This document shows, in pieces, positions 11,352 through 20,977 of a stretch of 64,000 bases of DNA. Position 1 is the first letter of the stretch; each line of letters starts with the position of its first letter. The stretch is from the NCBI GenBank assembly GCA_028753945.1, contig JAPNXP010000001.1:16668501-16732500 (forward strand), written 5' to 3'. The stretch comes from Hexactinellida sp. DTS-2022 (taxonomy: Eukaryota > Porifera > Hexactinellida). The notes beneath the pieces are model-generated. The model searched no databases. It was given only the letters and a program-made list of their open reading frames with translations, and was not told where the DNA came from. Position numbers and translations under genes: made by a program.

Positions 11352-12668
11352 TTAGATATCTAAAATTATGTAAATAACTACAACAGAAATTACATGAATG
11401 CTGGAAAGTACCAGGAATGTCCAGAATCCTCCAATTAAGTGTAGCGAAAAGTAGAAAATAAATACAACACAGAAACTTACAAAATTGAGAACTATTTCAG
11501 TAATGGCCACTGAGATCTCTTTATACGACGTATACATTATACCCATCATAGAGTATAGCACTGAACCGAAGCCAAGTGCAAAGCTAAACCCATAAATAGC
11601 AAGGTTTAAAACAGGCCAGAAACTGAATATATGACAGAGCTGAGGAGACAGATTATTACAGTTTACTGTGTGTTGAGAAACAAAATAATACATAGCCATT
11701 GAGAAGTGTGAAAGCGCTTGAGTGGATGAAGATACAATTAGCAGCCATTTTAATTTAAAATAATTCAAAATCCCAATTGAAATGAAAGAACCAAAGATTA
11801 GAAAAGCAGGATAGAAAATCGCAGCGAGTTTGGGATCAATTCCTTCCTGATTCTCTAGGATGTGAGAGGAAAATGAGATCATAGCTGGGTGCCCACCAAG
11901 TTCTTCAAATATTCCCACAAATGTCACTATTAGGATGGGTTTGAGCACCTTTAAATCCTTGAGAGCAATGAGACTAGCTCTCAAACTCGACTGGGAACTA
12001 GCAATATTGGTAATATTCTGGATTTCAGTATTAGCATCAAAGTCATCACCATGGAGATAGAGTAGAGTATCAACTGCTCTTGTATGCAATCCTTGACGTA
12101 CAAACCACACAGGTGAGTGAGGAGTGAAGAGCATTAAACAAGCAAAAAGGACAACTAAGCACAGACCAAATACAGCTAGCCATCTAAAGGAAAGCCAGAT
12201 TCCTATTGAATACACGAGTAATAAACCAATTCTCATACTGAAGCCCAATGCGCCACTTAAGACACGACGTTGACAATCACGACTAATCTCTGCAACATAT
12301 GAATTAATAAATACCATCATAATACCATTAGAAAAACCAGCAATTCCAACACCGAATATCAGGGTATAAGGTGTTTCAGCCACAATAACTAATATCCAAC
12401 CAATTACCCCTACGATGCAGTTAACCAGTGCTATAGCATTTGTACTTATGTTAGTTTGCATAATACAAGGGAGGGAAATTAAGCCTACAATCCTTGTGAA
12501 ATAAATTATGCTTGCAAAAATCGGCAAGGAATAATAACCTAGGATACCTTCTTGTAGCAGTTGTTTCTGTGTTGGAGATGGGTAACCAGCAAGAAACGCT
12601 ATTGTGAAAGCCCCTATGTAGCCAGGTATCACAGAAAAGTAGGTAGGAAATTCTCTTATGTTCACCAT
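11352..12668 (-). CDS. MFS transporter, divergent SLC2/trehalose-transporter-like
   Basis: This is an intact 438-codon single exon. The hydrophobicity pattern gives about 12 membrane helices in two halves, separated by a polar loop near residues 195-235. Family marks: YVAEISRDCQRR after the fourth or fifth helix, resembling the Y(L/I)xE(I/V)s..xxRG motif of Tret1/GLUT-like carriers, and a relaxed version of the PESPR block (TPHSPVWF). Helix 10-11 keeps FGSVLYSMMGIMYTS where sugar transporters have a G(P)xPWxxxxExFP block, and there is no C-terminal PETKG. The fold is therefore clear, but key substrate-site motifs are eroded, so sugar transport is uncertain. It probably resides in the plasma membrane or an endosome. 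The next gene, on the same strand, lies about 0.9 kb upstream. Confidence 0.85.
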   Translation of the reverse strand: MVNIREFPTYFSVIPGYIGAFTIAFLAGYPSPTQKQLLQEGILGYYSLPIFASIIYFTRIVGLISLPCIMQTNISTNAIALVNCIVGVIGWILVIVAETPYTLIFGVGIAGFSNGIMMVFINSYVAEISRDCQRRVLSGALGFSMRIGLLLVYSIGIWLSFRWLAVFGLCLVVLFACLMLFTPHSPVWFVRQGLHTRAVDTLLYLHGDDFDANTEIQNITNIASSQSSLRASLIALKDLKVLKPILIVTFVGIFEELGGHPAMISFSSHILENQEGIDPKLAAIFYPAFLIFGSFISIGILNYFKLKWLLIVSSSTQALSHFSMAMYYFVSQHTVNCNNLSPQLCHIFSFWPVLNLAIYGFSFALGFGSVLYSMMGIMYTSYKEISVAITEIVLNFVSFCVVFIFYFSLHLIGGFWTFLVLSSIHVISVVVIYIILDI

Positions 12669-13577
12669 AAATATACTGTAATATTATAAGTCAAATTATG
12701 TAATGCACAACCAAATTCAAGACAATTATTTCTCTTTAATTTAAACCAAATTAAATACAATCCAATACAATACGATACAATACAAGACAAAACAAAGAGC
12801 TTCATCTCAAATAGCATGCATATATAATTTTATTTAACTCGCACGTAAATGAAGTTCTATATTAAAAATAAACTATATTCAAACATGAATGCATAAATTT
12901 ATCCTTATTTTTGAATAAATTACTCATCAAAACAGAACAAAGAGATATTTGTTAGTTAAAACTCAAGATTACGAGTTTTTATGGTTTTGAATAATTGGGA
13001 GAGATACTGTCTTATTTTATAATATTTCTAAAGTCTGTAAACTTAAAATATATTTGCCTTTAGAGCGCTCTTTAAAAATTCATGAAACTCATCTTATAAT
13101 TCAGACTAACCGGGTAAGATTTATTAACAATTGTAAATGATATCTATAGTTGTGATAATCAAAAGAACTATCACAGGCCAAGGGCAATCCCAAATTTAAC
13201 ATATTAAAAAAACAAATTTGAGCTGAGGGAGTCTCTCCCAAATATGGGAGGAGTTCCCCCCAAATTGAGTTTATGTGGGTACTTGGGGTGGACTCCAAAA
13301 ATACATATTCAATTGTAAAAAATAGTGGGTCCCCCCATAAATGAGGGAGTCCCCCCAAACAAGTTTTAATCTTTACAGATTTTGGAGAGGTCCCCCAAAA
13401 TGAAACCCTATAATGTGGTTTTCTAAAATATTGGTAAATAATAATAATATCTTTAACAAACTAACTGACAACTCATTATAATATTTTTTGGAAGTGCATA
13501 CGATACATACAATTAAAAATGAATCACATGTCAGTATTAACAGATTAAACACATGCAAATATATTAAAACATATCAT
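12669..13577. repeat. AT-rich spacer with ATACAAT repeats and GGGGGACTCCCCCC-type repeats
   Basis: A short tandem of ACAATAC-like units lies at about 12750-12795. From 13200 to 13405, imperfect GGGGGGA(C/G)TCCCCCC motifs and their complements recur, separated by AAATTTG-like stretches, and look like a decayed palindromic element. The ORFs crossing the region are composed of this repeat and are not supported as genes. Confidence 0.5.
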
Positions 13578-14151
13578 TTAATCACTATCATCATCACTAT
13601 TTCTAGAAGTTGCTATTAAAGCAGCACCGCCCGCGACAGCTATTACAGCGCCAATACCAACCGCAACCCCTACACCAATAGCTGCTGCTGCCTTCCTGAC
13701 CTGTCCGGATTTCTTATTCCCTGTGGCACAGTATGTAGCGAAATGCTCACAGTTGTTAGTCGCCAGAGAATATTTTCCCCATCTGTCAGAATATTTGAGA
13801 TAATACTACGCGGTTTCCACAATCACGTCTCTAGGGAGAGTACTGCTAAACCTAGAGAATAGTTAAAAAATAAACTAATTGAATATGCAGGAATAATATT
13901 AAAAATCAAAAACAACGATAATATTGAATAGATTTTCTTAAAATACATACGTACCTCTCCTTTAATACTTCGTAATTTCTAGCAAATTCGTCGAAGGTCC
14001 ATCTATGAACACTTGATTCATTTGAGAAGTCAATAACTATTCCATCCCCCACATATACTCCGTAATGATTTCCTACTTGTACTCCGTCAATATTTCTGTA
14101 TATAACATCTCCAGGCAGGAGATCTGATGATTGGCTAACTTGGTTACCCAT
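13578..14151 (-). CDS. LRAT-domain (H/NC) protein, two exons, possible in-frame stop
   Basis: Exon 1 (14151-13955) starts MGNQVSQSSDLLPGD and contains NHYGVYVGDGIVIDF, the catalytic-His block of LRAT/PLAAT-type acyltransferases. It ends at a strong donor (GAGAG|GTACGTATG). Exon 2 ends at 13578 and contains TNNCEHFATYC, with the catalytic Cys, followed by a hydrophobic Gly/Ala-rich segment and an acidic tail, probably a C-terminal membrane anchor. Two acceptors fit the phase. The one at 13830 restores the family-like helix before NCEHF but meets TAG at 13808-13806. The one at 13782 avoids the stop and gives 133 aa but deletes about 15 residues. It is either a recent pseudogene or a shortened isoform. 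MGNQVS also fits an N-myristoylation site. Family members transfer acyl groups between lipids or hydrolyse phospholipids. Confidence 0.75.
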
Positions 14152-15490
14152 TCTTATAAATTGATAATTATATATTAATAGTGTTAAGGTTAATTGTAAT
14201 TAGTAATGAATATTATTACATTTACGCACGTGTATATACAAATCAGATTTGCTATATATTCAATAGTAAACGTATTATGTTTAGGTTAATAAATTCCTGA
14301 AAGAAAAAGTGTGGGAAATTAGCACACAAGGAGATAATTATCCAGTAGCGGTTTAAAGAAAACTATAATAAAACACAAACATTTAAAATTGTTCAAATCT
14401 ATTAAATATTGTTGGAATGAAATCCAATTTCTAAATTCCCAACTCTTTTGTTGTAGCTATACACTACTTTCCTGTATTTATAATAAAAACTAAGTATATC
14501 ATACACAATATTTTTTCTAATTTTCTTCTCATGGAAATTTGCTCTATAATCACCTACGCTATTTATGAGCTGAGAAATTGTTTAATAATATTGGATAATC
14601 TTGAATCTTCTTATAACTTAAGTTTGAGTTCATCCTCTATCTCTAGATAATTAGATTAATTAGTGTGTGCATTGCGATAGCAAATGATGCATTGTATGTA
14701 TGCGAAATGATTAAACATTTTAATTATCAAACTTAATGTTATATAAGATTTTCTGGAAGAATCACAGAGCTAAATTTGATCATTCTTGATTATAAATTAG
14801 CAAAGATATAGTATTTATTAATCAAGTGCAAAACTAACAGTCATTGGATGTAATATTTTGATTCTGATATTAATACTACTTTCAACTGGAAATCTTGTCA
14901 ATTTTAATTTTAGCAATTCCACACCGAAGCCTTTTAATTTTTGACAACATTAATTTAATTTTAAGAATGCTTGGACGAATATTGCTATTAATGCATAATT
15001 TAATTTATTTCCAGTTTATTTAGGAAACATTAACTTATTATTGCAGAACTCAACTGGTGTTTATATTGCAATGCCTGACTACTACCTCAGCCCAATATTG
15101 GTATTGACATAATGTGTCCACTATACTGTAGGGTTGGTAGGGCAATGGTCATATCAAGAATTTATCATTAATTCATACTTCCGTTAATTATAATACTAGA
15201 GGTGGTTCAAAATGGGACTACCAATTCTAAGCCCTACAATCTCCATCCCGACTGGACGCCCATGTACATATGTAGTTCCTTTTGAGTGAATCAATAACTA
15301 TTTATGTCCGGAGTTAATACTCCGTACATTATGAAAACAAACTCTCAAACAGATATTAATTAATTAATATAGTAAGTTTATATAATACAATGGTATATAC
15401 GTGTATCCATTGTTATAAAGTAACATCATCAAATTTTGCCTCTCAGCATGTTTGGATATTTAAAAGTTGATCGTAATCCATCAATTTAAC
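14152..15490. other. AT-rich intergenic region, no gene seen
   Basis: No open frame with motif support and no clear inverted-repeat element was recognised. The stretch holds short AT runs and the presumed LRAT-gene promoter near 14160-14300. Confidence 0.45.
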
Positions 15491-16431
15491 TTGTTGTTTC
15501 TTGTGGACTTGGTTATGTGTACAAAATCAAACAAATAAAGAGTTTTCTCTAAGGACAAGTTACTATACACTAGTAAAGATATTTTCTATGATTCTTAGCA
15601 GAAGCATCTACTGTTGCTCTCTAATTTCCTTTTTACTAGCACAACACTGTCATTGGATATTGGTAGTTTCTTCAAGGCAGCTACTGTCAACATTACAAAT
15701 GCTGTCTCCACATTGATATTCTCCATAGCACTTGTCTCAATGAACGGAATATTCAAGCTATCAGCAAATTCCTTTCCTGTTGAAACATCAACAACTCTTT
15801 CGCTCTCCAAGTCACATTTATTGCCCACAAGTATGCACTCAGTTTGTTTGTCTGAGTGCTGAGTGTGCTGACAAAGCTCTTTGTACCAATGTTCTTTTAG
15901 ATTATCGAATGATTGTCTGTTTGTAATGTCGTATACTAGCATTATTCCATGAGCTTGTTGATACAAGTGTGGATGTAATCGACTGAACCTTTCTTGTCCA
16001 TGTGTTTCCAAGATTAGTACTTTTACAAATTTACCATCAATAGTAATTCTTTTAATTATAAAATCAACACCCATGCATGGATTGAAGGCTGGTGACATGT
16101 CTTCGTGATGGAAGACATTGGAGAGACTTGTTTTCCCGACAGAAATATCTCCAATGGGTACGATATCAATTCTTATGTACCTCTCCGCACTCATTGCATT
16201 AACTTTCATCAACCTTTTGATGATAGTATTCAGTTTAATTCTTTTAGATTCAATTGTCTAACTTAATTGAGTGGTTTCATTACATTTCCACTGGCTAGTA
16301 GTTTACTATAACAGCTATCTAATTACAACCATCTTTGTTATCCATTGCATTCAAGGCCATTGAATAAGAATACTCGCCAACTGACTTGTTTAAGAGTTGT
16401 GCAATAATAATTCATTCAAAATTAAAGAATA
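15491..16431. repeat. Tandem duplication unit 1 (Rab copy 1)
   Basis: This segment (coding region plus about 200 bp upstream and 100 bp downstream) matches 17522-18475 almost base for base. The unit continues at 17315-17521 after a transposon insertion at 16432-17314. Confidence 0.88.
15595..16212 (-). CDS. Rab-like small GTPase, degenerate switch II (copy 1)
   Basis: A 205-codon single exon with a Rab-family layout: P-loop GDISVGKTS at residues 21-29, a G2-region MGVDF, G3 changed to ETHGQERF at 69-76 (WDTAGQERF is usual), G4 NKCD at 131-134, G5 ETSA at 159-162, and a C-terminal CFC suited to double geranylgeranylation. Family members cycle between GDP and GTP on membranes to direct vesicle traffic. 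Here the DTAG aspartate is Glu and the following Thr-Ala is Thr-His, and copy 1 also has Leu at residue 68 where Rabs have Trp. Magnesium coordination and GTP hydrolysis may be altered. It is about 97% identical to the copy at 17639-18256. It could be an intronless retrogene of a Rab1/8-like ancestor that then duplicated. Confidence 0.88.
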   Translation of the reverse strand: MMKVNAMSAERYIRIDIVPIGDISVGKTSLSNVFHHEDMSPAFNPCMGVDFIIKRITIDGKFVKVLILETHGQERFSRLHPHLYQQAHGIMLVYDITNRQSFDNLKEHWYKELCQHTQHSDKQTECILVGNKCDLESERVVDVSTGKEFADSLNIPFIETSAMENINVETAFVMLTVAALKKLPISNDSVVLVKRKLESNSRCFC

Positions 16432-17314
16432 CGAGCCCTTCGGTCTCGGTCGCTTTGCGACAGATCGGTGCTACGCACCTCAAGTTAACGGCAGCGTAGC
16501 GGCCTTACTCCTCACTAAACAAATGATTACATAGTTAGTAATATTTGTCATAGTTATATACTTATAATACCCGTTGAAAGCTAACTTCTGGGTTGATTTT
16601 GGATTTTCATTAACTTTGTTTACCTATTTGTGTAAACAACAACAATAAAGATTCAAATTAGAACTTTAGAAATGCGAAATTCTTGTTCAGCATACTTGTT
16701 AACCTATAATACCCGTTGAAAGCTAACTTCTAGGTTGATTTTGAATTTTCATTAATTTGTTAATTTTGTTTACATAATTTGTGTCAACAACAACAACAAC
16801 AACAACAAATATTCATATTATAAATTTTTAAACGCGAAATTCGTGTTCAGCATACTTGTTTACCTATAATACCCGTTGGAAGCTAACTTCTAGGTTGATT
16901 TTGAATTTTCATTAATTTGTCTACCTATTTTGTGTAAACAACAACAACAAATACAGGTAAACCTCCCAAAGCGGCACCTCCGAGTAGCGGCACAAAATCA
17001 TTCTCCCGATGAGTGCCGCTTTGGGAGTTTTACCTTACGAGCAACCTCCCAAAGCGGCAACCTCCGAGAAGCGGCACAAAATCATTCTCCCGATGGGTGC
17101 CGCTTTGGGAGGTTTACCTGTATTCATATGAGAAATTTATAAACGCGTAATTCGTGTTCAGCATACTTGTTTACCTATTATAACATTTGGAAGTTAGTTT
17201 ATATCCCAATATTAATTGCGGTTTCTTATCCCCCATCACTTAATACAATCCGGACAAACACACACACAAACACACAAACACACACAAACAACAATCGAGA
17301 TTTAATAATATAGA
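16432..17314 (-). mobile_element. Helitron-like non-autonomous element (copy in Rab unit 1)
   Basis: Absent from duplication unit 2, where AAAGAATA joins directly to TTTATT, so the ends are exact. In its own orientation it starts TCTATATTATTAAATC, followed by a TTGTTTGTGTGTG-rich 5' region. It ends CCGAGACCGAAGGGCTCG after the hairpin GTCGCAAAGCGAC. It inserted between A and T with no duplication, as Helitrons do, although the end is CTCG rather than CTRR. Internally it has three or more diverged units of about 150 bp containing TATAATACCCGTTG, plus a nested MITE (16952-17122). It encodes no protein. Confidence 0.75.
16952..17122. mobile_element. Palindromic MITE with CAGGTAAACCTCCCAAAG termini
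   Basis: The ends TACAGGTAAACCTCCCAAAG and CTTTGGGAGGTTTACCTGTA are inverted, with TA at both edges. Two internal inverted blocks (CCTCCGAG, GCGGCACAAAATCATTCTCC) are repeated in tandem. It is nested in the Helitron-like element. Confidence 0.75.
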
Positions 17315-17521
17315 TTTATTTTGTCATGGATAGTTATATCCATGAATCTCGTTAGTACGAACACCTGTAGCTAGCCGTATTCACTATGTGTTAAGTTCTT
17401 AGAGAATACGGCAACAGGGCCAAAATGAGTTCGGAATTTCGTAATACCCGGTGTCAATTATCTTGAAAAGGCTTTGAAGGGACTGAAATAGCCATGTAAT
17501 AAAAAGTATTCGTATTAACCA
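17315..17521. repeat. Remainder of duplication unit 1, with empty site for the 18543-20278 element
   Basis: This matches 18476-18542 joined to 20287-20420. The target octamer is GCCGTATT here and GCCCTATT on both sides of the insertion in unit 2. Confidence 0.82.
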
Positions 17522-18475
17522 AGTTGTTTCTTGTGGACTGGTTATGTGTATGAATTTTATTTATGAAATCAAACAAATAAAGAGTTTTCTCTAAGGACAA
17601 GTTACTATACACTTAGTAAAGATATTTTACTAGAATTCTTAGCAGAAGCATCTACTGTTGCTCTCTAATTTCCTTTTTACTAGCACAACACTGTCATTGG
17701 ATATTGGTAGTTTCTTCAAGGCAGCTACTGTCAGCATTACAAATGCTGTTCCCACATTGATATTCTCCATAGCACTTGTCTCAATGAACGGAATATTCAA
17801 GCTATCAGCAAATTCCTTTCCTGTTGAAACATCAACAACTCTTTCGCTCTCCAAGTCACATTTATTGCCCACAAGTATGCACTCAGTTTGTTTCTCTGAG
17901 TGCTGAGTTTGCTGACAAAGCTCTTTGTACCATTGTTCTTTTAGATTATCGAATGATTGTCTGTTTGTAATGTCGTATACTAGCATTATTCCATGAGCTT
18001 GTTGATACAAGTGTGGATGTAATCGACTGAACCTTTCTTGTCCATGTGTTTCCCAGATTAGTACTTTTACAAATTTACCATCTATAGTAATTTTTTTAAT
18101 TATAAAATCAATACCCATGCATGGATGGAAGGCTGGTGACATGTCTTCGTGATGGAAGACATTGGAGAGGCTTGTTTTCCCGACAGAAATATCTCCAATG
18201 GGTACGATATCAATTCTTATGTACCTCTCCGCACTCATTGCATTAACTTTCATCAACCTTTTGATGATAGTATTCAGATTAATTCTTTTAGATTCAATTG
18301 TCTAACTTAATTGAGTGGTTTCATTACATTTCCACTAGCTAGTAGTTTACTATAACAGCTATCTAATTACAACCATCTTTGTTATCCATTGCATTCAAGG
18401 CCATTGAATAAGAATACTCGCCAACTGACTAGTTTAAGAGTTGTGCAATAATAATTCATTCAAAAGTAAAGAATA
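17522..18475. repeat. Tandem duplication unit 2 (Rab copy 2)
   Basis: Nearly identical to 15491-16431. It lacks the Helitron-like element that follows unit 1. Confidence 0.88.
17639..18256 (-). CDS. Rab-like small GTPase, degenerate switch II (copy 2)
   Basis: A 205-codon tandem duplicate of the gene at 15595-16212, with all G-box positions and the CFC tail the same. About eight residues differ. Copy 2 keeps the ancestral Trp at residue 68 (WETHGQERF), has His at 44, Ile at 49, Lys at 55 and Gly at 169, and shows small changes near residues 108-121. Both copies keep an open frame and share the unusual ETHG switch-II sequence, so that change predates the duplication and has been retained. Retention suggests a functional GTP-binding protein rather than a dead copy. 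No promoter element was recognised. Confidence 0.88.
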   Translation of the reverse strand: MMKVNAMSAERYIRIDIVPIGDISVGKTSLSNVFHHEDMSPAFHPCMGIDFIIKKITIDGKFVKVLIWETHGQERFSRLHPHLYQQAHGIMLVYDITNRQSFDNLKEQWYKELCQQTQHSEKQTECILVGNKCDLESERVVDVSTGKEFADSLNIPFIETSAMENINVGTAFVMLTVAALKKLPISNDSVVLVKRKLESNSRCFC

Positions 18476-18858
18476 TTTATTCTGTCATGGATAGTTATAT
18501 CCATGAATTTCGTTAGTACGAACACCTGTAGCTAGCCCTATTGGGATCCAGTCAACTCGTACCTATTTCAACTCGTCCATAATTATTTAGTCAACTCGTC
18601 CCTAGTATTTTTAGTCAACTCGTGCCTATTTTAGGCACTAATGGTCTTTATTTTTGGTCAACTCGTACCAATTTTTTTGGTCAACTCGTACCTGTTATTT
18701 CGGACAACTCTTACGCGTACCTATTCTATAAGAACCTTGTTCATCAACTTATTCCCAATTTGATTAATTAATAACTTGATATTAATATTAAATAATGAGA
18801 TCGTTTTTATATAATGATGAGAAACAATAACATATTTATCATATATTATGATATCTAG

Positions 18859-18947
18859 CAGAGATGGAACCGGTCAGGATTTTCATGACCCGACCCGACC
18901 GGTCCAGTTCGACCGGCCGGTCAAGGTTCCGACCGGTTCCGTCTCTG
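18859..18947. mobile_element. 89-bp hAT-like MITE (CAGAGATGGAACCGGTC) with 8-bp TSD
   Basis: The ends CAGAGATGGAACCGGTC and GACCGGTTCCGTCTCTG are inverted. ATATCTAG lies at 18851-18858 and 18948-18955. This is the complete reference copy for the ACCGGTC patches at 2.6-3.0 kb and 4.25 kb. Confidence 0.88.
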
Positions 18948-19429
18948 ATATCTAGCTAGATGAGTAGTTGAGCACATGTGTTTAATCCTTAATGACCTTT
19001 AGTTTTCCGGGAGTATATCTAATGTATACGACGTTTTTACAAATGGTACACGGTCAAAACTTTATGGTAGTTATAAATATATTTTCTTCTGAACCCAAAC
19101 TAAATTGCTTTTAGTGTTTTACCATCGACGTGAAACGTCATAACAAATGCTTGAAAACCGTCATGATACAATATTCCGTGATTTATAAGGCCAAATGTGC
19201 AATGCAAGAAGCAACAAATTTGAAATTTCTTCTCGAAAACTTGTCCGTTCGGTTCCGTGAATTAGGGAAGCTCCATTTTAATCTCAAGTATCATAAAATT
19301 TCATCAATTAACCGAATGGTGTTGTTTCCCACAAATTATTCATTGTTCTAAAGATTTTGAGAGGTAAACTTAAATTTATATAAAAAAGAAGCTTGATCAT
19401 TGCATTATAGTATATGCATATAATAGAGC

Positions 19430-20050
19430 TCTGCGCGGGTCATATGCGGGACCCGCACCCGCCCCGCAAATCCGACAATATAAACAAATGAACCCGCACC
19501 AACCCGCAACTAACACACATTAACCCGCGCTCAACCCGCACCAAAACTCGTTGACCAGTATTATCGCTAGGATTATATAATAGGGTGTAAACACTCGGCG
19601 CACAATGCGGGCACAAAAATATTTACATCATTAAGGAATAAAGAAGACGGAAATATGTTTTGGGCGGAAATTTGAAGATAGAATTACGTGTTTATTATTC
19701 GGGAATACGAAATAATTCACCGTACAATTCGTTCCATCGCAAGACTTCTGCCATCTTAAGATTATATTGATCATTTTGTTTAGGAACTATAGAGGGGTAC
19801 ATTGTTACAATTAGTGGAACTGCACCCCCAAATAATCCTTAGCGAGAACTCTTGCGCAAACCCGCGCTGACCCGCATCAACCCGCACCAACCCGCAGTAA
19901 GAATCTCTGACCCGCACCCGACCCGCATTACGATTCCGTGACCCGCACCCGACCCGCCCCGCAAATATTCTGATTCTTTGACCCGCAAGAACCCGCGAAT
20001 TGCGGGTCCCGCAACCCGCATTTATTAACCCGCCCCGCGCAGTGCTCTAG
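19430..20050. mobile_element. GC-rich TIR element (GCGCGGG...ACCCGC repeats)
   Basis: The left end AGAGCTCTGCGCGGGTC and the right end CCCCGCGCAGTGCTCT are inverted. Both halves are packed with ACCCGC and GACCCGCACC units, while the centre (about 19560-19850) is AT-rich. No clear target duplication was found. It is nested in the 18543-20278 element. Confidence 0.6.
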
Positions 20051-20464
20051 TATAGAACACTATGGCTTGATATTAATTTACTCCTCTTATATATCCAAGT
20101 TTTTAACCATCCCCTAAATTTGGTTAACTAGTCAAGCCTCTGTTGACCATTGACATAGTACAAATAAAAGTTGGTATTTGGGACGAGTTGATTAGCTACG
20201 AGTTGATATTTGGAACGAGTTGATTAGGTACGAGTTGACTGGGGCGAGTTGATGTATGGTACGAGTTGACTGGCAATCGCCCTATTCACTAAGTGTTAAG
20301 TTCTTAGAGAATACGGCCACAGGGTCAAAATGCGTTCAGAATTTTGTACTCGGTGCCAATTATCTTGAAAGGCTTTGAAGGGACTGAAATATCCATGTAA
20401 TAAAAAGTATTCGTATTAACGGAATTTCGTATTCATTAACCGTGTTCGTTCTTACGGGTTCTCC

Positions 20465-20876
20465 TAAAACTGCCATACAATTGGACTGGAAAATTGGTCT
20501 AAGAAAAAATTGGTTCGAGCCCTGGGAGACCAAATTTACGTGGAAAAATGGTCTTAGGACCGTTTTTCCATGGAATATTGGTCCGGTGGACTAATGTTAT
20601 ACAGTAGAGCCTCTGAACAACGGACACCTTGTGACCGGAACCGTTGTCCGTTATTTAGAGGTTGTCCGCTATTTAGAAGTTGCTTTTCTATTAGACATAT
20701 GCTAAATAAATAAATCCGTGCCACGAGGGTTGTCCGTTATTTAGAGGTTGTCCGCTATTTGGAGTGTCCGTTATGGGAGGCTCCACTGTATTCCATTGAA
20801 AAATAGTCCTAGCCTTGAAATTTTGATCTCACCATGGGACCAATTTTCCAAGAGGACCAAAATTTCCATGACAGTA
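20465..20876. mobile_element. MITE with CTGYCATxxAAATTxGGTCC termini, interrupted
   Basis: The ends near 20467 (CTGCCATACAATTGGAC) and 20876 (GGACCAAAATTTCCATGACAG) are inverted. Repeated AATTGGTC motifs lie between them, and the TA-flanked MITE at 20602-20788 is inserted inside. A related short element with CTGTCACGAAATATTCGGTCC ends lies at about 41027-41090. Confidence 0.6.
20602..20788. mobile_element. Tc/pogo-like MITE (CAGTAGAGCCTC termini, TA target)
   Basis: The inverted ends are CAGTAGAGCCTC and GAGGCTCCACTG, with TA on each side. Internal repeats read TTGTCCGTTATTTAGAGG. It has no coding capacity. Confidence 0.75.
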
Positions 20877-20977
20877 CTAGTATATTTCATAACTACGTAC
20901 GTATTATTCAGTTCAGTTCCATTAATTACAAATTGAATATGTCCATAGCGACTAGAATGCACTTCCAATAGAGTAGC

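Larger units (their letters stand above)
18543..20278. mobile_element. 1.74-kb TIR element with 8-bp TSD (CAACTCGT-repeat ends)
   Basis: Flanked by GCCCTATT at 18535-18542 and 20279-20286; the empty site exists in unit 1 near 17380. The termini share CAGTCAACTCGTACC in inverted orientation. The subterminal 100-200 bp at each end hold many GTCAACTCGTACC-like units. It encodes no transposase, and its interior hosts two further GC-rich elements. The 8-bp duplication suggests a hAT-type mobiliser. Confidence 0.85.

Noticed and set aside
16540-17180. Tandem units of about 150 bp considered as a satellite
   Set aside because: They are internal to the Helitron-like element, as shown by the empty site in the second duplication unit.
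20505-20540. GGTTCGAGCCC resembling a tRNA T-arm
   Set aside because: No acceptor, D-arm or anticodon stem could be drawn around it. It lies in a MITE.
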